From Siculibacillus sp. (GTDB lineage Bacteria > Pseudomonadota > Alphaproteobacteria > Rhizobiales > Ancalomicrobiaceae), in the NCBI GenBank assembly GCA_030247555.1, contig JAOTSD010000002.1:1-64000 (forward strand): a stretch of 64,000 nucleotides of DNA, given 5' to 3'. The position numbers were made by a program, and so were the translations under genes. Positions 1-7,174 of the stretch are shown here, one piece after another. Each line of letters opens with the position of its first letter. The first letter of the stretch is position 1. The notes under the pieces are model-generated. The model was not told where the DNA came from and did not search any database. It saw only the letters and a list, made by a program, of their open reading frames with translations.

Positions 1-110
1 CCCGCCCGCCGTACGCTACGGCCTGCCCGTCGACGTCTACTCCCTCGGTGTCATCCTGTACGTCTGCCTCGCCGACTACCTGCCCTTTGACGACCACGCG
101 CCGCGCCCGC
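1..110 (+). other. Foreign fragment: eukaryotic-type Ser/Thr kinase piece at a chimeric join
   Basis: Read on the + strand from base 2, this stretch encodes a run containing DVYSLGVILYVCLADYLPF. That is the conserved subdomain IX region of eukaryotic Ser/Thr kinases (the D-x-W/Y-S-L-G-V-I-L-Y core followed by a PF motif), closest in feel to CAMK/checkpoint (Chk2/Rad53) kinases. The match stops at a GC- and Pro-rich stretch around 95-145, where the leftward iolD reading frame becomes recognisable. Nothing bacterial in the neighbourhood explains it. The likeliest cause is an assembly or library chimera with eukaryotic DNA; a real insertion is possible but less likely. Confidence 0.6.
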
Positions 111-137
111 CGGACGCCCCGCCGCCCGCGGCGCCGT

Positions 138-806
138 CACCGCGGCGGCGAGTTCGGTCTCGTCGGGCCGGATGCGCCGCGGCGTCCACAGCCGTTCGGA
201 GAAGAAGCTCTCGGGGAAGTCCCAAGCCTCGGTCTGGACGTCCTGGCACATCGCCAGCGTCACCGGTCCGCAGTCGGCCGGATCGGTCAGCACCTGCATG
301 GCGCGGGTGAGCGCCGGCACGATCTGCTCCGGCCGGGTGATGCGGTCGAAATAGCGCGACACCGGGCGGAAGCAGTCGTTGGCCGAAACCGTTCCGTCGC
401 CGAAGTCCTCGATCTGCTGCAACACCGGGTCGGGCCGGCGCGAGGCGAAGACGTCGCCGGGCAGCAGCAGGACGGGCAGGCGATCGACGTGGGCGACCGC
501 CGCGGCTGTGACCATGTTGGTGGCGCCGGGCCCGATCGACGTGGTGGCGACCATCATCCGCCGGCGGCGCATCTGTTTGGCGTAGGCGATCGCCGCCAGC
601 GCCATCGCTTGCTCGTTGTGGGCGCGCAGCGTCGGCAGCGCGCCGCGGGCGTGCCACAGCGCCTCGCCGAGGCCGGCGACGTTGCCGTGGCCGAAGATCG
701 CCCAGCAGCCGGCGAAGACCGGCACCACTTCGCCGGCGATCTCGGTCTTCTGCGCCGTCAGGAAGCGCACGAGCGCCTGAGCGGTGGTGAGGCGAAGGCT
801 CTTCAT
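138..806 (-). CDS. iolD: 3D-(3,5/4)-trihydroxycyclohexane-1,2-dione hydrolase, N-terminal part only
   Basis: IolD is a thiamine-diphosphate enzyme that opens the ring of the diketo-inositol intermediate in myo-inositol breakdown. About 220 N-terminal residues are present, out of roughly 610-620 in the family. The TPP-type N-terminal domain is clear, with the activating glutamate in HNEQAM (about residue 64) and the SIGPGATNM loop. The start is the ATG at 804-806, preceded by GGAAGGA. The frame stays open to base 51, but similarity to IolD is lost near 110-140, where kinase-like foreign sequence takes over, so the 3' end here is an artefact or break rather than a natural C-terminus. It lies 51 bp downstream of iolC, in the same direction. 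Confidence 0.85.
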
Positions 807-857
807 CGGGTTCGATCCTTCCGAGAGGGGTCGGCTCGGCGTTCGCGAGTGTCGATC

Positions 858-2783
858 TCAGATGCGCGGCGCGCAACCGCTCCAGGCCTCGGTGAGCCGG
901 CGGAACCGCGCCGCCATGTCGGCGACCGCCGCCTCGTCGTCGATGCGACCGGCGAGCCAGGCCCGTGCCGCCTCGCCGAAGAGGGTGCGGCCGACCGCGA
1001 AGCCGCGGACCATCGGTTCGGCCCGCGCCGCGGCGAAGGCGGCGGCGAGTTCCGCCTCGGGGGCGTCGAGCCCGAGCAGCACGATGCCGCGGCAGAACGG
1101 ATCGTACCGGCGGATCACGTCGCCGATCGCCACCCAGGCGGCGGGATCGGTCTGCGGCTCGAGCTTCCACCAGTCGGGACGGATGCCGAGCCGGTAGATC
1201 CGCTCGAGGACCGCCGGCACGGTGTCCGGCGCGAGCGGTCCGTGGACCCCGGCGATGATCTCGAGCAGGAACTCCCGACCGAGCGTGGTGACCGCGTCGT
1301 GGACCCTGAGCAGTTCCCGCTCCTGCCGCGCTTTCAGGTCCTGCGGATCGTCGGGCCGGTAGAAGCACAGGCACTTGACCGTGTGGTGGACGGGCCAGTC
1401 GACGAGATGGGCGCCGAGGCTCGCCATGCGGTCGAAGTCGAGCGGCCGCGATCCCGGCGCCTCGATCGGCCGACCGATCCAGAACCCGTGGTCGGTGGCG
1501 CGGAACAGCGCTTTCGCCCCGTGGGTGCCATCGATGAGCATGCCGTGGCCCGGCCGCCCCTCGGCCACCCGCGCCGCCGCCTCGACCGCCAGCACCTTGA
1601 AGTCGGCGATCCGGCCGCGGTCGGCCCCGATCTCGTCGGCCATCGCCTCGAGCTGGGCGCGATGATCGATGGCGAAAGCCATCAGCGTCTCCGGCCCCGG
1701 CCGCCGCGTCGTCGCCCGGTGGAGGTGGCCGAGCGCGGCATCGAAGCGCAGCGCGTGGTGCCGGCTGCCGTGGTCGAGGAAGTACCGCAGTTCCGTCCAG
1801 GTCGGGCTCTCCGGCGAGCACAGCAGCCGCGACACCGCGAAGGCGCCGCAGGCGTTGGCCCAAGTGGCGCAGGTCTCGAGCGCCTCGCCGCGCAGCCAGC
1901 CACGCAGGAAGCCCGCCATGAAAGCGTCTCCGGCGCCGAGCACGTTGTAGACCTCGACCGGAAAGCCGGGACCGCGGATGCCGTCGTCGAGGCGCGCCGG
2001 GATCTCACCGGGGAAGATGACGCAGCCCATCGGCCCTCGCTTGCACACCAGCGTCGCCGCGGGCGCGAGCCGGCGCACCTGCCGCAGCGCCGCGAGGATC
2101 TCGTCGTGACCCGAGGCGATGAAGAACTCCTCCTCGGTGCCGACGACGAGGTCGCAGGCCGCCAGCACCGGCGCCAGATGGGCGGTCACCGCACCGGAGC
2201 GGATGTAGCGCTCCTCGCCCGCCGCATGTCCCGCCAGCCCCCAGAGGTTCGGCCGGTAGTCGATGTCGAAGACCACCTTGCGGCCGTGGTCGCGGGCGAT
2301 CTCCATGGCGCGCCACTGGGCGGCAGCGGCGGCGGGACGCGAGAAATGGGTACCGGTGACCAGCACCGCGGCCGAACCGGCGACGAGGTCCTCGTCGACG
2401 TCGTCGGGCTCGAGGCCCATGTCGGCGCAGTTCTCGCGGTAGAAGATCAGGGGAAACGTCTCGCGGTCGCGCACCGAGAGCAGCACCAGCGCCGTCAGTC
2501 GCTGCGGATCGGTCCTCACCCCAGAGACGTCGACGCCCTCGCGGACGAACTGTTCGCGGATGAAGCGGCCCATCTGCTCGTCGCCGACGCGAGTGATCAC
2601 CGCCGTTCTCAGCCCCAGTCGGGCCGCGCCGATGGCGATGTTGGAAGGGCACCCGCCGACGGCCTTGGTGAAGCTCGACACGTCCTCGAGCGCCACCCCG
2701 ATCTGCTGACCGTAGAGGTCGACCGACGACCGGCCGATGGTGACGACGTCGAGGCGCGGTCCGGTTCCGTGTGCCGCTCGCAT
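858..2783 (-). CDS. iolC: 5-dehydro-2-deoxygluconokinase fused to a DUF2090 domain
   Basis: A 641-residue two-domain protein. Residues ~1-325 are a PfkB/ribokinase-family sugar kinase with the early GGCPSNIAIGAARLG substrate loop and the ATP/anion-hole motif NVLGAGDAFMAGF; IolC phosphorylates 2-deoxy-5-keto-gluconate. Residues ~330-641 are the DUF2090 domain, an aldolase-like barrel often fused to IolC in proteobacteria; its exact role is not settled. The frame is open far upstream, but the start is placed at the ATG at 2781-2783 because GGGAGGA precedes it and family similarity begins there. It is the first gene of the leftward iolC-iolD unit and diverges from iolG. Confidence 0.93.
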   Translation of the reverse strand: MRAAHGTGPRLDVVTIGRSSVDLYGQQIGVALEDVSSFTKAVGGCPSNIAIGAARLGLRTAVITRVGDEQMGRFIREQFVREGVDVSGVRTDPQRLTALVLLSVRDRETFPLIFYRENCADMGLEPDDVDEDLVAGSAAVLVTGTHFSRPAAAAAQWRAMEIARDHGRKVVFDIDYRPNLWGLAGHAAGEERYIRSGAVTAHLAPVLAACDLVVGTEEEFFIASGHDEILAALRQVRRLAPAATLVCKRGPMGCVIFPGEIPARLDDGIRGPGFPVEVYNVLGAGDAFMAGFLRGWLRGEALETCATWANACGAFAVSRLLCSPESPTWTELRYFLDHGSRHHALRFDAALGHLHRATTRRPGPETLMAFAIDHRAQLEAMADEIGADRGRIADFKVLAVEAAARVAEGRPGHGMLIDGTHGAKALFRATDHGFWIGRPIEAPGSRPLDFDRMASLGAHLVDWPVHHTVKCLCFYRPDDPQDLKARQERELLRVHDAVTTLGREFLLEIIAGVHGPLAPDTVPAVLERIYRLGIRPDWWKLEPQTDPAAWVAIGDVIRRYDPFCRGIVLLGLDAPEAELAAAFAAARAEPMVRGFAVGRTLFGEAARAWLAGRIDDEAAVADMAARFRRLTEAWSGCAPRI

Positions 2784-2956
2784 CCTCGGTCCTCCCGCCG
2801 GCCATCGCCGCCGACGCACCCGCATTCGGCCGGCCGTGGCCTCTGCCGGCCCCCGTCCCACCCGCCATCGCCCCGGGCCAGCCGGTCGAATCGAGCGGCG
2901 GGGGCGCCGGCGATCGTTGTCGTCATGAAACTTCCGTTCTATGATGATGTCAATTC

Positions 2957-2970
2957 GGAACATTCGTTCG
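2957..2970. promoter_or_regulatory. Near-match to the IolR operator between iolC and iolG
   Basis: The bases GGAA-CATTCG-TTCG fit the rhizobial IolR consensus GGAA-N6-TTCC with one mismatch. They lie in the 237 bp between the divergent iolC and iolG genes (2784-3020), the natural place for a shared control region. This stretch is also visibly AT-richer than its surroundings at 2925-2975. The site is weaker than the perfect one before iolR. Confidence 0.45.
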
Positions 2971-3020
2971 TTATCGATCGAGTCGCGGAACGCCCGATCG
3001 ACGAAGCCAGGAGACGAGAC

Positions 3021-4007
3021 ATGAGAATCGCGGTTCTCGGCGCCGGTCGCATCGGCAAGATCCACGGCCGCAACGTCGCCGTCCGCCCCGGAGTGAGACT
3101 GGTCGCGGTCGCCGACCCGCACCGTCCATCGGCCGAGGAACTGGCGGCCGCCACCGGCGCCGAAGTCCGCGACATCGACACGGCGATCGAAGCGCGGGAC
3201 GTCGACGCCGTCATCATCGGCACGCCGACCACCACCCATGCCGATCTGATCGAGAAGGCGGCCCGCGCCGGCAAGGCGATCTTCTGCGAGAAGCCCGTCG
3301 ACCTCTCCGCCGAGCGCATCGTCGCCTGCCTCGAGGTGGTCAAGGCGGCGGGCGTGCCGCTGATGATCGGCTTCAACCGCCGCTTCGATCCCAACTTCGC
3401 CGAATTGCGCCGCCGCCTCGCCGCCGGCGCCATCGGCGAGACCGAGATCGTCACCGTCATCTCCCGCGATCCCGCCCCGCCGCCGGCGAGCTACGTCGCC
3501 ACCTCCGGCGGCATCTTCCGCGACATGATGATCCACGACCTCGACATGGCGCGCTTCCTCCTCGGCGACGACGAACCGGTCGAGGTCCATGCCCTCGGCT
3601 CGGCGCTGGTCGATCCCGAGATCGGCCGCGCCGGCGATGCCGACACCGCGCTGGTGGTGATGAAGACCGCCGCCGGCCGCCTCTGTCAGATCTCCAATTC
3701 GCGCCGCGCCACCTACGGCTACGACCAGCGCATCGAGGTGCACGGCTCGAAGGGCATGCTGCGTGCCGGCAACATCCACGAATCGACGGTGGAACTGGCG
3801 TCCGGCGACGGCTTCCGCGCCGACCCGGTGCAGCACTTCTTCCTCGAGCGCTACGCCGAGGCCTATCGCGCCGAACTGGCCACCTTCGTCGAGTGCGTCG
3901 AGAAGGGCGTCGCACCTTCACCCACCGGGGAGGACGGCCTCGCCGCCCAGCGCCTCGCCGACGCCGCCACCCTGTCGTGGAAGACCGGACGGCCGGTGCG
4001 CCTCTGA
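3021..4007 (+). CDS. iolG: Inositol 2-dehydrogenase (GFO/IDH/MocA family)
   Basis: A 328-residue NAD-dependent oxidoreductase that oxidises myo-inositol to scyllo-inosose, the first step of the pathway. The N-terminal Rossmann fold opens with VLGAGRIGKIHGRN. The family motif EKPVDL (residue ~93) carries the conserved Lys-Pro, and DMMIHDLDMA (~170) holds the catalytic Asp/His pair. The start ATG follows AGGAGA with good spacing, although the same frame runs open for almost 3 kb upstream as an artefact of high GC. It points away from iolC-iolD and towards iolR. Confidence 0.92.
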   Translation: MRIAVLGAGRIGKIHGRNVAVRPGVRLVAVADPHRPSAEELAAATGAEVRDIDTAIEARDVDAVIIGTPTTTHADLIEKAARAGKAIFCEKPVDLSAERIVACLEVVKAAGVPLMIGFNRRFDPNFAELRRRLAAGAIGETEIVTVISRDPAPPPASYVATSGGIFRDMMIHDLDMARFLLGDDEPVEVHALGSALVDPEIGRAGDADTALVVMKTAAGRLCQISNSRRATYGYDQRIEVHGSKGMLRAGNIHESTVELASGDGFRADPVQHFFLERYAEAYRAELATFVECVEKGVAPSPTGEDGLAAQRLADAATLSWKTGRPVRL

Positions 4008-4021
4008 CCTACCCTCCCGAC

Positions 4022-4044
4022 GGGGCGCCGCATCGCGGCGTCCC
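4022..4044. terminator. Hairpin between convergent iolG and iolR
   Basis: GGGGCGCCGC and GCGGCGTCCC form a 10-bp stem (one G-T pair) around a 3-base loop, 15 bp after the iolG stop and before the end of iolR, which runs the other way. No T-run follows, so it is only a plausible terminator. Confidence 0.4.
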
Positions 4045-4083
4045 GCCGCTCTTCCGACCCTCACCGATCCGAGCCCGCGTCCC

Positions 4084-4920
4084 TCAGCTCCGCCCGGCAT
4101 CGCGCTTCTCGCCGACCGAGACGGCGAGCGCCATGGCCAAGGCGAACGTGGCGGCGAGCGAGCGGAAGTCGCCGTAGTCGGCCTCCGCCACCTCGAGCCA
4201 CACGCCCGCCGCCCGGGCCAGCGGCGAGAAGGTCGAATCGGTGATCGCCACCACCGGCACCCCGGCCGCCGCCGCGCCCGTCACCAGATCGACCGTCGCC
4301 TGCGCGTAGGGCGCGTAGCTCACCGCCAGGACCGCGTCGCCCGGCCGCGCCGCCGCGATCTGTTCGCCGCCGAGCCCGCCGACGTTGTCGACGAGTTGCG
4401 ACCGCACCCCCATCTTGGCGAAGGCGTAGGCGAGATAGGCGGTGACCGGGAAGACCCGCCGCGCTCCGACCAGATGGATCGTGTCGGCCACGGCGAGCAG
4501 GTCGACCGCCGCCCCGAGGCGGGCCGGATCCATGGTCGCCCCGAGTCGGTCGAGCGAGGCGCTCGCCGCCCGCGCGAAGCCGTGCAGATGGAGCGCCGGA
4601 TGCGGCTCCGGTCCGACCGCCTTCAAGGCCTCGAGCCGTTCGTGATAATCGGGCCAGCCCTCGCGCAGGCGCGCCCGGAAGACCTTCTGCATGTCGCTGA
4701 AGCCGGCGTAGCCGATGGTCTGCGCCAGCCGCACCAGTGTCGAGGGCTGCACTCCGGACTTCGCCGCCACCTCCGCCGCCGTGCCCAGCGCCACCTCGTC
4801 GGGATGGGCGAGGGCGAAGTCGGCCACTTGCCTCAGACGTTTCGGCAGCCCGGCGTGGGCCGCTCCGAGATGGGCCTTCAGGCTCTCGAAGTCGCGCGGC
4901 GCATGCTCGATACCGGCCAT
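4084..4920 (-). CDS. iolR: RpiR/MurR-family transcriptional regulator, probable repressor of inositol genes
   Basis: A 278-residue protein with an N-terminal HTH_6 domain (residues ~10-85, including AAEVAAKSGVQPSTLVRLAQ as recognition region) and a C-terminal SIS sugar-phosphate-sensing domain (~125-260). This is the architecture of IolR in Sinorhizobium and other rhizobia, where the repressor responds to a pathway intermediate. A perfect IolR-type palindrome lies 58 bp upstream of the start, which suggests autoregulation. The name rests on position beside iolG/iolC/iolD and on that operator; RpiR proteins as a family control many sugars. Confidence 0.85.
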   Translation of the reverse strand: MAGIEHAPRDFESLKAHLGAAHAGLPKRLRQVADFALAHPDEVALGTAAEVAAKSGVQPSTLVRLAQTIGYAGFSDMQKVFRARLREGWPDYHERLEALKAVGPEPHPALHLHGFARAASASLDRLGATMDPARLGAAVDLLAVADTIHLVGARRVFPVTAYLAYAFAKMGVRSQLVDNVGGLGGEQIAAARPGDAVLAVSYAPYAQATVDLVTGAAAAGVPVVAITDSTFSPLARAAGVWLEVAEADYGDFRSLAATFALAMALAVSVGEKRDAGRS

Positions 4921-4977
4921 CCGATCCCTCCGTCGACGGTTCTCGCGTCGGCGGAATTTAGAACGAGACGGCGGCCG

Positions 4978-4997
4978 AATGGAATGGTCGTTCCATT
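4978..4997. promoter_or_regulatory. IolR operator upstream of iolR
   Basis: A perfect inverted repeat, AATGGAA-TGGTCG-TTCCATT, with 7-bp arms and a 6-base centre. It contains the exact GGAA-N6-TTCC core described for rhizobial IolR. It sits 58 bp before the iolR start codon, in the 90-bp gap after the response-regulator gene. Confidence 0.75.
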
Positions 4998-5010
4998 GTG
5001 GAAGGCATGG

Positions 5011-5769
5011 TCATCCGCCGGCCCGCTCGCCGACCTCGATCGCTTCCACCACCGCGTCGAAGACGTAGCCGTGGCCGCGCTCGGTGCGGATCAGGCGCGG
5101 GTTGGTGGCATCCGCCTCGATCTTGCGCCTGAGCCGCAGGATCAGCACGTCGACGGTGCGGTCGTAGACCTCGCCGCCGGCCCGGTGGGTCAGATCGAGC
5201 AGGTGGTCGCGCGACAGGACCCGCCCCGCCGCGCCGACCAGCGCCGCCAGCAGATCGAACTCGCCGACGGTGAGCGACACCGGCCGCCCGTCCGGCGCGG
5301 TGAGGCGGCGGCGGTCGAGATCGATCTCGTGTCCCTCGAAACGCCACCCCCGCCGCACGGGGGACGGGGCCGCCGGCGGCGTATCGCGCCCGCTCCGCCG
5401 CAGCACCGCTTTGATGCGGGCGAGCAGTTCGCGGCCGTTGAAGGGCTTGACCACGTAGTCGTCGGCGCCGATTTCGAGCCCCATGATGCGGTCGAGATCG
5501 CCGCCGCGCCCGGTCGCCATGATGATCGGCACGTCGCTCGTCGCACGGATCGTCGCCGCCACCGAGAACCCGTCGCGGTCCGGCAGCCGCAGGTCGAGGA
5601 CCACGAGGTCGATCCGCCCCCCGACCAGCGCCGCGAACAGGGCGGCGGCGTCGCGACAGGCCACCGCCTCGAAGCCTTCCGAAGCGACCAGATCGCAGAC
5701 CGTGTCGCGGACCGTCTCGTCGTCGTCGACGACCGCGATCCGCGTCGCTCGCCCGGTGCTCGACGTCAC
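5011..5769 (-). CDS. OmpR-family response regulator (TorR/ArcA-like)
   Basis: A 252-residue regulator. Receiver domain at ~8-125 with the acidic pair DDDE, phospho-acceptor Asp in VVLDLRLPDRDG and Lys in VKPFNGRE; winged-helix DNA-binding domain at ~150-240 ending IRTERGHGYVF. The start is the GTG at 5767-5769, after GGGAGGGAAG. No kinase is adjacent, but a hybrid sensor kinase lies at the far end of the ABC-transporter operon that starts divergently 291 bp away. That arrangement suggests the pair brackets and controls the transporter. This is inferred from position only. Confidence 0.85.
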   Translation of the reverse strand: MTSSTGRATRIAVVDDDETVRDTVCDLVASEGFEAVACRDAAALFAALVGGRIDLVVLDLRLPDRDGFSVAATIRATSDVPIIMATGRGGDLDRIMGLEIGADDYVVKPFNGRELLARIKAVLRRSGRDTPPAAPSPVRRGWRFEGHEIDLDRRRLTAPDGRPVSLTVGEFDLLAALVGAAGRVLSRDHLLDLTHRAGGEVYDRTVDVLILRLRRKIEADATNPRLIRTERGHGYVFDAVVEAIEVGERAGG

Positions 5770-6060
5770 GGACTTCCCTCCCCTTCGCCGTATCGATCGC
5801 CCTTCCGGCCGGCCCGACGACCCCATGGTCCGCTCCGCCCCGCCGATCGAAACGATGGACGGACGCCGGCGCGGCGGCTCCGTGAACAATGTTACAGCGA
5901 GATGACGCCGCATCGAAATCCCCGGTTCAAAATCGGGGGAGAAAGTTCCGCCGACCCGGTCCGGCCCACCCGGACGGGGTGGAACGCGTTTCGCAACGAC
6001 CCGACCTTCGGCCCGGCGCCCACGCCGCAACGAACGACGGCGGGTCCGATGGAGGAAGAC

Positions 6061-7092
6061 ATGACGCTCGCCACCCGCCGCACCGCTCTCGCCGCCACCG
6101 CCCTCCTCGGACTGACGCTCGGCTCCGCCGCGGCCCGCGCCGACGATCTCGTCGTCTATTGCGGCGTCCAGGAGGAATGGTGCCAGGCGATGATGAACGC
6201 TTTCACCAAGGAGACCGGCATCAAGGTCGCCATGACGCGCAAGAGCGCCGGCGAGACCTATGCGCAGGTCAAGGCCGAAGGCTCCAACCCGAAGGGTGAC
6301 GTCTGGTGGGGCGGCACCGGCGACGCCTTCCTCCAGGCGGCCGAGGACGGCCTGCTCGCCGAATACAAGTCGCCGAAACTCGCCGAGTTGCACCCCTGGG
6401 CCCAGCGCCAGGCGGCCGACGCCCAGTATCGCGCCGTCGGCATCTACGCCGGCGGCCTCGGCTTCGCCGTGAACACCGAGATCCTCGCCAAGAAGAAGGT
6501 CAAGGAACCGACCTGCTGGGCCGATCTGGTGAAGCCGGAGTTCAAGGGCGAGATCCAGATCGCCAACCCGAACTCCTCCGGCACCGCCTACGCGACGCTC
6601 GCCACCCTGGTGCAGATCTTCGGCGAGAACCCCGCATTCGACTACATGAAGAAGCTGCACGGCAACGTGTCGCAGTACACCAAGTCGGGCGCCGCCCCGG
6701 CGGTCGCCGCCGGTCGCGGCGAGGCCTCGGTCGGCATCGTCTTCATGCACGACGCGGTGGTGCAGACCATCAACGGCTTCCCGGTGAAGACCGTCGCCCC
6801 TTGCGAGGGCACCGGCTACGAAGTCGGCTCGATGGGCATCATCAAGGGCGGCCCGAACCCCGAACTCGCCAAGAAGTTCTACGAGTTCGCCCTGACGCCC
6901 AAGGCGCAGGCGACCGCCGAACAGGCGAAGAGCTATCAGGTGCAGGCCAACGTCGCCACACCGATCTCCGAGCACGCCCCGCGGCTCGAGAAGGTCAAGC
7001 TGATCGACTACGACTTCAAGAAGTTCGGCTCGGCGGCCGAGCGCAAGCGCCTGCTGTCCCGTTGGGACAACGAGATCGGCAACCTGCGCTGA
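6061..7092 (+). CDS. Periplasmic solute-binding protein of an AfuA/FbpA-type ABC importer
   Basis: A 343-residue binding protein. Its signal peptide (residues 1-26, RRTALAATALLG core, cut after ARA) leads into DDLVVYCGVQEEWC, typical of the COG1840 group. The paired Tyr-Tyr iron ligands of FbpA are not evident near the expected site, where the sequence reads AKSYQVQANV, so ferric iron is uncertain. AfuA relatives bind sugar phosphates and PgtC relatives bind phosphoglycerates. The start has a strong GGAGGAAG site. The upstream region contains a small hairpin, TCCCCG...CGGGGGA, near 5919-5940. It is first in an operon with a fused permease and an ATPase. Confidence 0.85.
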   Translation: MTLATRRTALAATALLGLTLGSAAARADDLVVYCGVQEEWCQAMMNAFTKETGIKVAMTRKSAGETYAQVKAEGSNPKGDVWWGGTGDAFLQAAEDGLLAEYKSPKLAELHPWAQRQAADAQYRAVGIYAGGLGFAVNTEILAKKKVKEPTCWADLVKPEFKGEIQIANPNSSGTAYATLATLVQIFGENPAFDYMKKLHGNVSQYTKSGAAPAVAAGRGEASVGIVFMHDAVVQTINGFPVKTVAPCEGTGYEVGSMGIIKGGPNPELAKKFYEFALTPKAQATAEQAKSYQVQANVATPISEHAPRLEKVKLIDYDFKKFGSAAERKRLLSRWDNEIGNLR

Positions 7093-7112
7093 TCGAAGCG
7101 GAAGACACCGTC

Positions 7113-7140
7113 CGGCCTCCCGGTCTCCCCCGGGAGGCCG
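7113..7140 (+). terminator. Intercistronic hairpin after the binding-protein gene
   Basis: A perfect 10-bp stem (CGGCCTCCCG / CGGGAGGCCG) with an 8-base loop, 20 bp after the stop of the binding-protein gene and 34 bp before the permease. Such hairpins commonly stabilise the upstream message or attenuate the downstream part, giving more binding protein than permease. There is no T-run. Confidence 0.5.
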
Positions 7141-7174
7141 TGCTCCACCTCGCACCGGGTTCGGAGACGGCGCC

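Noticed and set aside
48-3020. Very long + strand frame running through iolD and iolC into iolG
   Set aside because: A high-GC artefact. Only the part from 3021 resembles a protein family (IolG), while the opposite strand carries clear IolD and IolC.
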